NCBI GenBank assembly: GCA_003215355.1
Contig: QCKL01000010.1
Span: forward strand, 1-32,352
Direction of reading: 5' to 3'
Length of the DNA: 32,352 nt
From: Prochlorococcus sp. AG-409-O23
GTDB taxonomy: Bacteria > Cyanobacteriota > Cyanobacteriia > PCC-6307 > Cyanobiaceae
The translations under genes were made by a program, and so were the position numbers. The number at the start of each line of letters is the position of its first letter. Within the stretch, counting starts at the first letter, position 1. The notes under the pieces were generated by a model. The model had not been told where the DNA came from, did no database searches, and saw nothing but the letters and a program-made list of their open reading frames with translations. Shown one piece after another: positions 10,343 through 18,810 of this stretch.

Positions 10343-10801
10343 ATGGCTTTAGAACAGACTTTTCTTGCAATTAAGCCTGATGGGGTGCAAAGGGGTTTGG
10401 TGGGAGAAATTTTGGGTCGTTTTGAGCGTAAGGGCTTCAAATTAATTGCTCTAAAACAATTGACACCTAGTCGTGATTTGGCTGAAAAGCATTATGGGGT
10501 ACATCGCGAACGTCCTTTTTTTGGCGGCTTGGTTGATTTCATAACCAGTGGTCCTGTTGTGGCAATGGTTTGGGAAGGTGACGGAGTTATTGCTAGTGCA
10601 AGGAAAATGATTGGTGCGACTAAACCTCTCGAGGCAGAGCCTGGGACAATTCGCGGGGATCTAGCTGTCAATATTGGTAGAAATGTGATTCATGGTTCAG
10701 ATGGACCTGAAACTGCCAAATTTGAGATATCTCTATGGTTTCAATCGTCTGAATTAAATGATTGGATACCTGCTGAGCAAGTTTGGCGTGTTGAAGAATA
10801 A
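10343..10801 (+). CDS. ndk: Nucleoside diphosphate kinase
   Basis: From the second ATG, at 10343 ([18 protein letters not shown]), the protein has 152 residues, the standard NDK length. An ATG 15 bp upstream would add only five atypical residues. The catalytic histidine lies in [14 protein letters not shown], and the nucleotide-site residues are in the N-terminal AIKPDG and the central AMVWEG segments. The enzyme transfers the gamma-phosphate of ATP to other nucleoside diphosphates through a phosphohistidine, balancing NTP and dNTP pools in the cytosol. It is divergent from speA and convergent with the ThiO-like gene. Confidence 0.98.
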   Translation: MALEQTFLAIKPDGVQRGLVGEILGRFERKGFKLIALKQLTPSRDLAEKHYGVHRERPFFGGLVDFITSGPVVAMVWEGDGVIASARKMIGATKPLEAEPGTIRGDLAVNIGRNVIHGSDGPETAKFEISLWFQSSELNDWIPAEQVWRVEE

Positions 10802-10817
10802 GGTTGGGCTGCTTTCG

Positions 10818-10849
10818 CAATATTTACCTAAGAAATAAGGGAAATATTG
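10818..10849. terminator. Hairpin between convergent ndk and thiO-like genes
   Basis: CAATATTT at 10818-10825 pairs perfectly with AAATATTG at 10842-10849, and CCT/AGG extend the stem inward after one mismatch. It lies 17 bp after the ndk stop and 33 bp before the opposing stop, where a bidirectional terminator is expected. The stem is AT-rich and has no strong T tract, so termination is an inference. Confidence 0.4.
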
Positions 10850-10881
10850 GTGGAATGATCTCCACTAGGCTTCGACAATTT

Positions 10882-11985
10882 TTATTGTTGAAAGCGCCTG
10901 GCGCTGAAAGTAATTAGGAGCTCATTTTCTTCATGAGTGAGTGGTAACTCACAAATACATTTATGTAGTAGATCTGCGGTAATTGCAGCTAATAGCACAC
11001 CATTTCGATAATGACCTGTTGCAAGCCATAGCCCCCTTAAAGAAGAGTTACCCAAGAGGGGGTTTTCATCTGGCGTGCTGGGTCTATAGCCCCACCACCT
11101 CTCCATATGTGGCCAATTAGTTGCAGCAGGAAGAAGATCATTAATTCCTTTTTTGAGTTGGCGCTGCCCAAAAGGTGTTAAGCCTTCACTAAAACCAGCA
11201 TCTGGTTCACTTGTTGCACCAACCACTATTAGACCATCTTCTCTAGGTACCAAATAGGTACCTGGCCCGAAAATTACTCTTTTCAGCGCCTCTTTAGGGC
11301 CTTGAAGGGACAACATCTGCCCTTTGACAGGGAAAATGGGTAGCTCTTGGAATAATTGCTTGCTCCAGGCTCCACTGCAGAGCACAGCCTCTTTACCTGG
11401 AATTTTTTGTTCCTCACCTTCTGCTGTTCGGATTCTTATGCCTTGGAAGGTTGTGTTGTCATGTATTAGTTCTAGAACCTCTACTCCTTCTTGAAAATGC
11501 ACTCCTAGGCCTACACAGGCTTTCTCAAGGGCGCGCATTAGACGACGACGATTATCTATTTGTCCGTCTTGAGTGAATAGCAATGCGGTTTCCCATCGGG
11601 AGGCTATTCCAGGGACTTCTCGCTCGAGTTCTATGCGGTTCAGGGTTGTACCAAACTGCACTGTTGGATACGCATCTCTTGCGCAATCAGTGAGAAATGG
11701 CACCACAACTCCACAGTTTCTTAGTCCACAGTCAATTCCACTTTCCTCTTCGATTGTGTGAACCCAAGTTGGAATGCGCTGGAGGCTCAATTGGCTAAGC
11801 CTGAGCAAATTATTGCTAAGCCCTTCAGCGTGGGGGGCAAGCATGCCAGCTGCTACGAAGCCTGCGGCTTCACTTCTACGGCGGCTGAAAACTTCAACGT
11901 TGCGTCCGTTTCGAGCTAATTCATGGGCTATTGCAAGACCTATAAGACCTCCACCAAGAATTTGCAAATTTTCTGTGGCTGACAC
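10882..11985 (-). CDS. thiO: FAD-dependent amine oxidase, ThiO-like glycine oxidase
   Basis: The protein has 367 residues and opens with the dinucleotide-binding motif LGGGLIGLAIAHEL (residues 10-23). It then has GFVAAGMLAPHAE, a hallmark of the DAO family (D-amino acid/glycine oxidases). Further DAO segments are AVLCSGAWS, PVKGQML, TYLVPREDGLIVVGATSE and the C-terminal GYRPSTPDENPLLG and ATGHYRNGVLLA. In cyanobacteria this type usually makes iminoglycine for the thiazole of thiamine. A general D-amino-acid dehydrogenase cannot be excluded from sequence alone. The start is GTG at 11985. No thi gene lies beside it, so the assignment rests on family resemblance. Confidence 0.8.
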   Translation of the reverse strand: MSATENLQILGGGLIGLAIAHELARNGRNVEVFSRRRSEAAGFVAAGMLAPHAEGLSNNLLRLSQLSLQRIPTWVHTIEEESGIDCGLRNCGVVVPFLTDCARDAYPTVQFGTTLNRIELEREVPGIASRWETALLFTQDGQIDNRRRLMRALEKACVGLGVHFQEGVEVLELIHDNTTFQGIRIRTAEGEEQKIPGKEAVLCSGAWSKQLFQELPIFPVKGQMLSLQGPKEALKRVIFGPGTYLVPREDGLIVVGATSEPDAGFSEGLTPFGQRQLKKGINDLLPAATNWPHMERWWGYRPSTPDENPLLGNSSLRGLWLATGHYRNGVLLAAITADLLHKCICELPLTHEENELLITFSARRFQQ

Positions 11986-12090
11986 AGCTAATGTCTCGAC
12001 ATTGGTACTAATGATGCTTTGTTTTTTAGTTCAGCATTGCCTTAGTGGCTTAGGGTCAGTTCTTAGGTTTCCTGAATTAATTGGAGAGTG

Positions 12091-13566
12091 ATGGCAGGAT
12101 CTAAGCCTAATTGGGAAGCTGTTATTGGGTTGGAAACCCATGTACAGCTAGGTACTGACAGCAAAATTTTCACTTCGGCTTCAACCACTTTTGGTGATGA
12201 TCCCAATACACATATTGACCCAGTGGTGTGTGGCCTTCCAGGAACTTTGCCAGTTCTAAATCGGAAGGTTCTTGAGTATGCGGTTAAGGCTGCAATGGCC
12301 TTGAATTTAAAGATCGCTGAGCACAGTAAATTTGATAGAAAGCAGTACTTTTATCCTGATCTTCCAAAGAATTATCAGATATCGCAATTTGATGAGCCAA
12401 TCGCACAAGATGGTTGGATTGAGGTTGAGGTTGCGGAGAAGGGAAAGGAGACTTATTTAAAGAAGATTGGTATAGAGCGTTTGCATATGGAGGAAGATGC
12501 TGGGAAGTTGGTTCATGCTGGTAGTGACCGACTTGCAGGCTCCACTCATTCTTTAGTTGATTACAACCGAGCAGGTGTTGCTTTGGCTGAGATTGTTAGT
12601 AAGCCAGATCTTCGAACCGGAAGGGAAGCAGCTGAATATGCTTCTGAAATTCGCAGAATAATGCGTTACCTAGGAGTATCTGATGGAAACATGCAAGAAG
12701 GATCTTTGCGGTGTGATGTCAATATTTCTGTGAGAAGGGGTTCTCAAGCTCCATTTGGTACGAAAGTTGAGATTAAAAATATGAATTCTTTTTCAGCGAT
12801 TCAGAAGGCATGTGAGTATGAAATACAACGCCAAATTAAAGCTTACGAGTCAGGAGAGTCAGTTTTTCAAGAAACTCGTCTTTGGGATGAAGGGAAGCAG
12901 CTCACTAAGAGCATGAGATCCAAGGAAGGTAGTAGTGACTATCGCTATTTCCCTGATCCTGATTTAGGCCCTGTAGAGGTCAGTAAAAAGCTTAGAGAAA
13001 CTTGGCGCTCTGAATTACCTGAGTTGCCAGCTACGAAACGCCATCGTTATGCAGATGAACTAGGGCTTTCTCCTTATGACGCGCGTGTGCTTACAGATGA
13101 GTGTTCAATGGCCTATTACTTTGAGGCTGTAGTCGCAGCAGGGGCTGATGCCAAGGCTTCATCTAATTGGATTACTGGTGATATTGCAGCCTATGTGAAT
13201 GCTAATCGTTTGTATTTCTCTGAGCTGCCATTTAAAGCGGATCAATTGGCTGAAATGCTTCATATGATTGATGTTGGCGAGATTAGTGGCAAGATCGCAA
13301 AGGAGATTTTGCCTGAGTTACTTAAAAATGGTGGCTCTCCTAAAGCTTTAGTTGAGCAAAGAGGTCTTGGAATGATTAGTGATACTGAGGTATTAACAGG
13401 TATTGTCGAAGAGTTGTTGAATGCCCATCCAAAAGAAGTTGAAGCGTTTCGCGGAGGGAAGACAAAACTGCAAGGTTTTTTTGTGGGTCAATTGATGAAA
13501 AAGACCGGTGGTAAGGCTGACCCAAGGCTAGCCAACAAGATTTTGAGCAATAAATTAATGAGTTAA
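12091..13566 (+). CDS. gatB: Aspartyl/glutamyl-tRNA(Asn/Gln) amidotransferase subunit B
   Basis: The 491-residue protein contains the GatB core: WEAVIGLETHVQL at the N terminus, VVCGLPGTLPVLN, KNYQISQFDEPI, and the signature VDYNRAGVALAEIVSKP. A C-terminal YqeY-like helical domain ends in GQLMKKTGGKADPRLAN. With GatA and GatC it transamidates Glu-tRNA-Gln (and often Asp-tRNA-Asn). GatB recognises the misacylated tRNA. GGAG at 12083-12086 is spaced 4 bp from the ATG at 12091, which favours that start over the adjoining GTG at 12088. It is convergent with coaE, 4 bp away, so transcripts must overlap. Confidence 0.98.
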   Translation: MAGSKPNWEAVIGLETHVQLGTDSKIFTSASTTFGDDPNTHIDPVVCGLPGTLPVLNRKVLEYAVKAAMALNLKIAEHSKFDRKQYFYPDLPKNYQISQFDEPIAQDGWIEVEVAEKGKETYLKKIGIERLHMEEDAGKLVHAGSDRLAGSTHSLVDYNRAGVALAEIVSKPDLRTGREAAEYASEIRRIMRYLGVSDGNMQEGSLRCDVNISVRRGSQAPFGTKVEIKNMNSFSAIQKACEYEIQRQIKAYESGESVFQETRLWDEGKQLTKSMRSKEGSSDYRYFPDPDLGPVEVSKKLRETWRSELPELPATKRHRYADELGLSPYDARVLTDECSMAYYFEAVVAAGADAKASSNWITGDIAAYVNANRLYFSELPFKADQLAEMLHMIDVGEISGKIAKEILPELLKNGGSPKALVEQRGLGMISDTEVLTGIVEELLNAHPKEVEAFRGGKTKLQGFFVGQLMKKTGGKADPRLANKILSNKLMS

Positions 13567-13570
13567 TGCC

Positions 13571-14203
13571 TTATATTAAGGCATTTATCTTATCAACCCA
13601 AGCTTTGGGTTCTCCACTATTGTCAATAACTATGTCTGCAGCTTTTTCTTTCTCTGATAGTGACCACTGAGCATTAATTCTCATGGCTGCATCTTCTAAG
13701 CTCAGATCATCCCTTTTCATTAGTCGCTTCATTTGTTGTTCTTGCTTGCAAGTTACAACCCAGAATTCGCTACAAATCTCTGTTAGTTTTGCCTCAAACA
13801 AAAGTGGGATAATTAACACAATGGTTGGTAAATCTTGCTTCAGTACTAGCTCCTCAATGATCCTTTGCTTAATGATGGGATGTACAAGATCTTCTAACCA
13901 TTGCTTTTCATCTTGATTTGCAAAGATAATTTTACTTAATGACTGCCTATTGATTTCTGCTGGGTATGCCTTGGGTTCTGTTACTACTGAAGATCCATAA
14001 CGTTCTATGACTTGCATTGTTGCTTTTTCACCTGGCCTCAGGGCTTGACGTGCGAAATCGTCAGCGTCAAGAATCTCCAACCCTTTTATTTGTTGCAAGA
14101 ACCTCCCAATACTGCTTTTTCCACTTGCTATCCCACCAGTTAGCCCTATGCGACGTTGTACCCCTTCCCATCTAGGTAATGGTTGCGGGCTTTGAAACTT
14201 CAT
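13571..14203 (-). CDS. coaE: Dephospho-CoA kinase
   Basis: The 210-residue protein has an N-terminal P-loop, RIGLTGGIASGKSSI, followed by EILDADDFARQAL, the substrate-site aspartates of CoaE. VIPLLFEAKL and the lid-region pattern QMKRLMKRDDLSLEDAAMRI complete the family signature. It phosphorylates the 3'-OH of dephospho-CoA in the last step of CoA synthesis. The ATG at 14203 gives a roughly 15-residue lead before the P-loop. The gene is divergent from argJ, with a gap of only 45 bp that must contain both sets of expression signals. Confidence 0.97.
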   Translation of the reverse strand: MKFQSPQPLPRWEGVQRRIGLTGGIASGKSSIGRFLQQIKGLEILDADDFARQALRPGEKATMQVIERYGSSVVTEPKAYPAEINRQSLSKIIFANQDEKQWLEDLVHPIIKQRIIEELVLKQDLPTIVLIIPLLFEAKLTEICSEFWVVTCKQEQQMKRLMKRDDLSLEDAAMRINAQWSLSEKEKAADIVIDNSGEPKAWVDKINALI

Positions 14204-14248
14204 GCTGATAGCGCAGGATGAGGATAAGTTCAGTTTCTTGGAAAGCTC

Positions 14249-15490
14249 TTGAGTCGGCTGGTGTCTTCTAAATGGTCTCCTATCCCAGGTGGCATCACAG
14301 TAGCTAGGGGCTTTAAGGCCTCTGGGATATCAGCAGGCTTGAAATCTTCAGGGAAACCAGACCTGGCTTTGCTTGTAGCTCCAAAAGGCGCAGTTTGTGC
14401 TGGAACTTTCACACAATCCTTGGCGAGAGCTGCCTGCGTTGATTTATGCATTGAACGTCTGAAGGTCACTGCTGGCAGAACTAGAGCGGTGCTAATTAAC
14501 TCAGGGCAAGCAAATGCTTGTACTGGCGATCGCGGCTTGATTGATAGCTTGCGCGCAACACAGGCATTAGCAGATCAACTTGGATTAATGCCAGATGAGA
14601 TGTTGATTTGTTCTACAGGTGTAATTGGAGTTCCAATACCTATTCATAATTTGCTTGCATCTCTTGAACATCTCATCGATTCTTTAAATGAAGGAGGTGG
14701 ATCAGATGCAGCAAAGGCCATTTTGACGACAGACTTAGTTGATAAACAATTCGCATTTGAAGCCAACTTGGGCGGTAGGTGTGTACATATAGGTGGGATG
14801 GCTAAAGGTTCTGGGATGATTCATCCCAATATGTCGACGATGTTGGGATATTTAACTTGTGATGTTGGATTGCCTGTAGACGCTTGGCAATCAATGGTTA
14901 CAAGAGTGGTAGAAAATTCTTTTAATGCTGTTTCTGTTGATGGAGATAGCAGTACTAATGATTCATTAGTGGCATTTGCTGCTGGTGAAACATTGGCTGC
15001 TGAATATTGGGATGATTTAGAAGAGGGTCTAATGGCTTTAGCTCAGCATCTTGCGAAAGCTATCGCTAGGGATGGAGAGGGAGCAAATTGTCTACTTGAG
15101 GTTGTTGTTAAAGGCACTGCAAGTGCTGCTGAGGCTCAAAGAATTGCCAGAACTATTGTTAGCTCAGCCTTAGTTAAGACGGCTGTACATGGATGCGATC
15201 CAAATTGGGGGCGCATATTGGCTGCAGCTGGTCGAGCAGGCGTGAAATTTATGCCAGAAGATGTTTGCCTCTGGATTGGGCCTATTCAATTAATGGAAGC
15301 AGGAAAACCGCTCCGCTTTGATGCGCACGCTGCATCGAGATATATCAAGGAAAGAATGAATGGAGCTTATTTGAATGATGATTGCGTGTCGATTTGCCTA
15401 GTTATTGGGCATGGCATTTGGGAAGGCTCTGCTTGGGGGTGCGATTTATCTGATCAATATGTTCGAATCAATGCCGACTATACTACATAG
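14249..15490 (+). CDS. argJ: Bifunctional ornithine acetyltransferase/N-acetylglutamate synthase
   Basis: The 413-residue precursor belongs to the ArgJ family of self-cleaving N-terminal nucleophile enzymes. The cleavage site is visible in KGSGMIHPNMSTML, where Ser196-Thr197 should be cut so that Thr becomes the nucleophile of the beta chain. Other family blocks are NSGQANACTG, TGVIGVPIP, VSVDGDSSTNDSL and HGCDPNWGRI. It recycles the acetyl group between acetylornithine and glutamate in arginine synthesis. No ATG or GTG start lies upstream of the TTG at 14249. The alternatives are that TTG or a GTG at 14261, just before the conserved WSPIPGG. A non-ATG start is therefore certain unless the codon was misread. 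Confidence 0.97.
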   Translation: MSRLVSSKWSPIPGGITVARGFKASGISAGLKSSGKPDLALLVAPKGAVCAGTFTQSLARAACVDLCIERLKVTAGRTRAVLINSGQANACTGDRGLIDSLRATQALADQLGLMPDEMLICSTGVIGVPIPIHNLLASLEHLIDSLNEGGGSDAAKAILTTDLVDKQFAFEANLGGRCVHIGGMAKGSGMIHPNMSTMLGYLTCDVGLPVDAWQSMVTRVVENSFNAVSVDGDSSTNDSLVAFAAGETLAAEYWDDLEEGLMALAQHLAKAIARDGEGANCLLEVVVKGTASAAEAQRIARTIVSSALVKTAVHGCDPNWGRILAAAGRAGVKFMPEDVCLWIGPIQLMEAGKPLRFDAHAASRYIKERMNGAYLNDDCVSICLVIGHGIWEGSAWGCDLSDQYVRINADYTT

Positions 15491-15643
15491 GCTAAGATCG
15501 ATTGTGCTGGAAGGGGTTTAAGAGTTTATTCTTGTCTTGTACCGAGTTTATAACGCTTGATTTGAATATATTTATTTCTCAACAAGAACAACATTACTTT
15601 ACATTTTTTTTGCTATTGCTAGAGGAGAAATACTTGCTCAGTT

Positions 15644-15871
15644 TTAGTTCAATGGTTTTGCTGTTTTCAGCTTTTCCTGGAGTTGCTTAGCCATTGTTAG
15701 ACGTCCAACTTCTAAAATATTCAAAGTATCTTTGTGCATTCGAATCTGAGTATCTGCGACTCGTAGGCCATGCACCAATTTTCTTGAGGCTTCTTCTAGT
15801 GAGTTGAAGTCGTATCGTTTGCCTTCAAAGTCGAATATAGGTCCGGGCTTTGAGCCTGTTGAGTCAGCCAT
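15644..15871 (-). CDS. Small conserved protein, DUF6447-like
   Basis: This 75-residue protein has the layout of the picocyanobacterial DUF6447 family. A short hydrophilic start leads to FDFEGKRYDFNSL. A helical part follows in which LRVADTQIRMHKDTLNILEVGRL would form a short amphipathic or coiled helix, and the end is Lys-rich. Its function is unknown. It starts with ATG at 15871 and points towards argJ. The assignment comes from remembered family pattern and is moderately sure. Confidence 0.7.
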   Translation of the reverse strand: MADSTGSKPGPIFDFEGKRYDFNSLEEASRKLVHGLRVADTQIRMHKDTLNILEVGRLTMAKQLQEKLKTAKPLN

Positions 15872-15894
15872 GGTGTTTTCAAAGAGTTGATAAG

Positions 15895-16218
15895 TCAGTA
15901 GAGACCGTAATCGCTTGCTCTAAAACTGAGCTCATAGCAATGAGATCCGAGAATTGATGGTTTTGACTGAGGGCAAGAGGATCCTCTTGAATTTCTTGAG
16001 ACGGCATCAAACCCTTCGGAATGATTAGAGCTGGTTTGGGTCAGACTTGATTCGATTGAGTTGAACTCACGCAAATCAACGTTTCTTTGTTTTCTAGGGT
16101 CTTTCCCTCTGCTGGGGTTTTGCTCCTCTTCTGATTTACGGCTACTAGCAATCGAACTCACACTTGTGAGTGGTGTCAGGGCAAAAATTGAGGCCAGAAG
16201 AGCAAATAATGGCAGCAA
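15895..16218 (-). CDS. Possible exported hypothetical protein with TTG start
   Basis: The frame encodes 107 residues beginning with a hydrophobic stretch (LLPLFALLASIFALTPLTSV) that resembles a signal peptide, followed by a charged Ser/Arg/Glu-rich body. There is no ATG. The first usable codon is TTG at 16216-16218, preceded immediately by an in-frame TAA, with an AAGGAG motif (16231-16236) 11 bp upstream. A GTG four codons upstream is cut off by that TAA, so a nonsense mutation in a formerly longer gene is also possible. No family is recognised. Confidence 0.35.
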   Translation of the reverse strand: MLPLFALLASIFALTPLTSVSSIASSRKSEEEQNPSRGKDPRKQRNVDLREFNSIESSLTQTSSNHSEGFDAVSRNSRGSSCPQSKPSILGSHCYELSFRASDYGLY

Positions 16219-16611
16219 TTATGGCGTCACTCCTTCATCTATTTGACTTATAGATCCTGAGTACTCTTTTAGCAGTAGTTGGTTAGTGAAAGAAATTTGT
16301 TGGTTTTGCAGGTCGATTTCGGGCTCAGAGGCATGAGTTGGAAATGGTTATGAAACAGTGTTTTCAATAAGATAAACTCAGTTATTGGTTAAAAAATAGT
16401 CCTACTTTCAAATAAATGCCGACTACACTTTATTAAGTTGAAATTTTGGCTTTGGAACGGTTTGGATAGATATGCATTCATAGTTCAGGCTTGAAGAGCC
16501 TTGTTAATGGGAAGACCCTTTGATATCAATTGGTTTTATCTCTGATGTCCTAATCAATGTTAACTGGACAAGTAAGGCTTATCCTTCTATATCATTAGCT
16601 TACACAAACGC
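16219..16611. other. Intergenic region at the left edge of the AT-rich segment
   Basis: This 393-bp stretch has no recognisable gene. At 16412-16429 it contains ATAAATGCCGACTACACT, which matches 16 of 18 bases at the 3' end of argJ (15467-15484). Base composition becomes AT-rich from here to about 22.9 kb. No clear terminator or promoter consensus was identified. Confidence 0.5.
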
Positions 16612-17670
16612 TTGAGTCTGAATTTAGAGGAGTTAGAAAATCAGATCCATAAGGCATTTGCCTCTGCTTTAGCTTCGGCAGCAAAAGCCCAAGCTGATGC
16701 AGAGGCAAGAGCTAAAGCAGAGGCAAAGGCCAGAGCAGATGCCTTGTCAAAAGATCAGATCCATAAGGCATTTTTGTTGTGGCGACATTTTCAGGAAGAA
16801 AATATTTCTCTTAAACAACCTGGACTTATTTATGTAGAAGGCCTACAAAAGGCTCTATCACATATTGCCCTCTATGAACCACTTCAAAAGATCTTTGAAA
16901 TAGGAAGTGAATATGGCTTCTCAAAATCTGAGGTGGGAAATATTTTGCTTATACATGGAGCCTACTTTAGGCTAATTAAGGAAGGACTACTTTCAAGAGC
17001 CCAGTCTAGATTTATTGATTCTTTATACCAACCTGGATTTCCGAGTCTTGAATATAATACACAGAATCAAGATATATTGGCGCCTTGGATTACACTCCCT
17101 GCTCAAGAGGCTCTGTTAGATTTAGAATTAGATAGATTTACTGTTATTGAATATGGAAGCGGGATTTCCACATTCTTTTTTGCATTCGAATCTAAAAAGT
17201 GTTTTTCATTTGAAGATGATAATGATCCACATGGAGGCATTAGCTGGATCGCGAGGATGCAAAAACAAGCAAACAACATTAATCAGCCTATTAATTTAAT
17301 ATCACCAGACAAGATAAATGTTAAACCTAGCTATATTATCCAAAATTATTGTTACGATGAAGGCCCTATCTTGGTTAGTATTGATGGATTAGATCGTGAG
17401 AATCATTTCTCAGAATGGTCTCAATATATTAGTCAAAATAAGGATAAGTTGATACTATTACTAATAGATAATACTGATATTGGCTTTGAGTCTCAGTTCT
17501 TATTACTGGCTGATCATGGGGCATCAATAGTTCATCATTATGGATTTACTTATGGACAATTTGAACCAAATAAAGGGTGCACTTCTTTTTGCACTTTACA
17601 TCCTCAATTATTGATAGGTAAAAACCCTTCTCCAAAATTCCATGATAGGAGATGGGGAGGAATGAGATAG
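16612..17670 (+). CDS. Coiled-coil protein with methyltransferase-like C-terminal domain
   Basis: The 352-residue protein has an N-terminal Ala/Lys/Glu-rich helical segment (about residues 15-48) with heptad-like character, ending in a second copy of QIHKAF. The middle region is all-alpha. From about residue 170, VIEYGSGISTFF resembles motif I of class I SAM-dependent methyltransferases, followed by an acidic FEDD and later VSIDGLDREN and LLLIDNTD. The rest of the methyltransferase signature is weak, so substrate and activity are unknown. It starts with TTG at 16612, as no ATG is available. It is upstream of a glycosyltransferase and probably acts in surface glycan synthesis, which is inferred from context. 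The AT-rich composition suggests acquired DNA. Confidence 0.75.
   Translation: MSLNLEELENQIHKAFASALASAAKAQADAEARAKAEAKARADALSKDQIHKAFLLWRHFQEENISLKQPGLIYVEGLQKALSHIALYEPLQKIFEIGSEYGFSKSEVGNILLIHGAYFRLIKEGLLSRAQSRFIDSLYQPGFPSLEYNTQNQDILAPWITLPAQEALLDLELDRFTVIEYGSGISTFFFAFESKKCFSFEDDNDPHGGISWIARMQKQANNINQPINLISPDKINVKPSYIIQNYCYDEGPILVSIDGLDRENHFSEWSQYISQNKDKLILLLIDNTDIGFESQFLLLADHGASIVHHYGFTYGQFEPNKGCTSFCTLHPQLLIGKNPSPKFHDRRWGGMR
16640..16773 (+). repeat. In-frame 20-bp direct repeat flanking the coiled-coil segment
   Basis: ATCAGATCCATAAGGCATTT occurs exactly at 16640-16659 and 16754-16773. The two copies are 114 bp apart, which is 38 codons and keeps the reading frame. Both encode the residues QIHKAF. 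Recombination between the copies would remove or add the Ala/Lys/Glu-rich helix without a frameshift. Confidence 0.85.
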
Positions 17671-17753
17671 ATGATAAGATTATCTCAACTTTAATTTGAT
17701 TAGCAACTCAACTATAGTCTTAAAAAAATTATTTTCACTCCTCTCCAACTTCA

Positions 17754-18800
17754 ATGACAGCAGAAAGTTTAATTACGATTTTGATACCAGCTTATAACAA
17801 CACAGAAACGCTGATTCATGCCTTAGATTCCATTGCGAAACAGACTATTGCAAGTAATATTTCAGTGATTGTTTCAGATGATTGTTCACCAAAGCAGATA
17901 GATCCTTTATTGGCTTTGCAATATGAAGACACATTCCATGGAATAAGGTTTTTTAGACAGAAGGTTAACCTAGGAGTGGTATCAAATAAAACTTGGCTAT
18001 TTAACCAAGTTGCGACTAAATATTTTTCATTTATGGAGCATGATGACTGGCATTTGAAAAACGATATGTATTCAACAGCAATTTCTTATTTAGAGGAAAA
18101 TATAGACGTTGGATGTTTTTTTGGAAATACATTTGTCGAGCCTTGGTGGATGTCTACCAAATATAATCACTTGTGTGAGATTATCCCAACACCTCTAGAT
18201 AGCCATTATATGTACAATTTGAATAAATTATACTCAGGAGACGTGAAGAGAACGATTATTGACGGAGTAGATTGGACAAATAAGCTCACAAATTCTTATA
18301 GCAATGAGTCTTCTCCCTTTAATACTTCATGGTCTGCGTTGGTAATCAATACTGGACATATGAGGGCTTTAGGTGGTTTTGGAGCTGCATATAGAATCTC
18401 TAAATCTGAAGCTTACTCTTTAAATATATATTGGCAAGAAGAACATTTCTGCTGTCTTTATTTATTAGCCTCGCGATTTAAATTTCAACTTGAGATGGAG
18501 CCTTCAATAGTGCGAGGGTATCAGCCAACAGCATATAGCAAGTCATTATCTCACCCGGCTAGAAAAATGGATCAGGATGGGGCTTTTTATGCGTTTTATA
18601 AACTAGCTTGGATATTATCTAAGCAGTATCATAACGAAGAGGTGGGATACATCATTCGTGAATTATATAGACGCTGTCATTTAATAGGGCTAACTCATGA
18701 AACAGAAGCCACTAATAATTTTTTAGAAGTATATTTGCCATCTGTAAAAGAGCATAGGGAAATGGCCGTATATATGCTCGAACGCTCCAGGAAAATTTAG
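17754..18800 (+). CDS. Family 2 glycosyltransferase
   Basis: The 348-residue protein has a GT2/GT-A fold N terminus: LITILIPAYNNTETLIHALDSI, then VIVSDDCSP (the nucleotide-sugar binding aspartates, about residues 40-46), NLGVVSNKTWLF, and FMEHDDWH at about residue 95, where HDD is the DxD-like metal site. The C-terminal half is variable, and so is the sugar specificity. It probably adds a sugar to a surface polysaccharide or lipid-linked precursor in the cytosol. It follows the methyltransferase-like gene by 83 bp, is convergent with another methyltransferase 10 bp away, and shares their AT-rich composition. Confidence 0.85.
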   Translation: MTAESLITILIPAYNNTETLIHALDSIAKQTIASNISVIVSDDCSPKQIDPLLALQYEDTFHGIRFFRQKVNLGVVSNKTWLFNQVATKYFSFMEHDDWHLKNDMYSTAISYLEENIDVGCFFGNTFVEPWWMSTKYNHLCEIIPTPLDSHYMYNLNKLYSGDVKRTIIDGVDWTNKLTNSYSNESSPFNTSWSALVINTGHMRALGGFGAAYRISKSEAYSLNIYWQEEHFCCLYLLASRFKFQLEMEPSIVRGYQPTAYSKSLSHPARKMDQDGAFYAFYKLAWILSKQYHNEEVGYIIRELYRRCHLIGLTHETEATNNFLEVYLPSVKEHREMAVYMLERSRKI

Positions 18801-18810
18801 CAGCCTAAAT

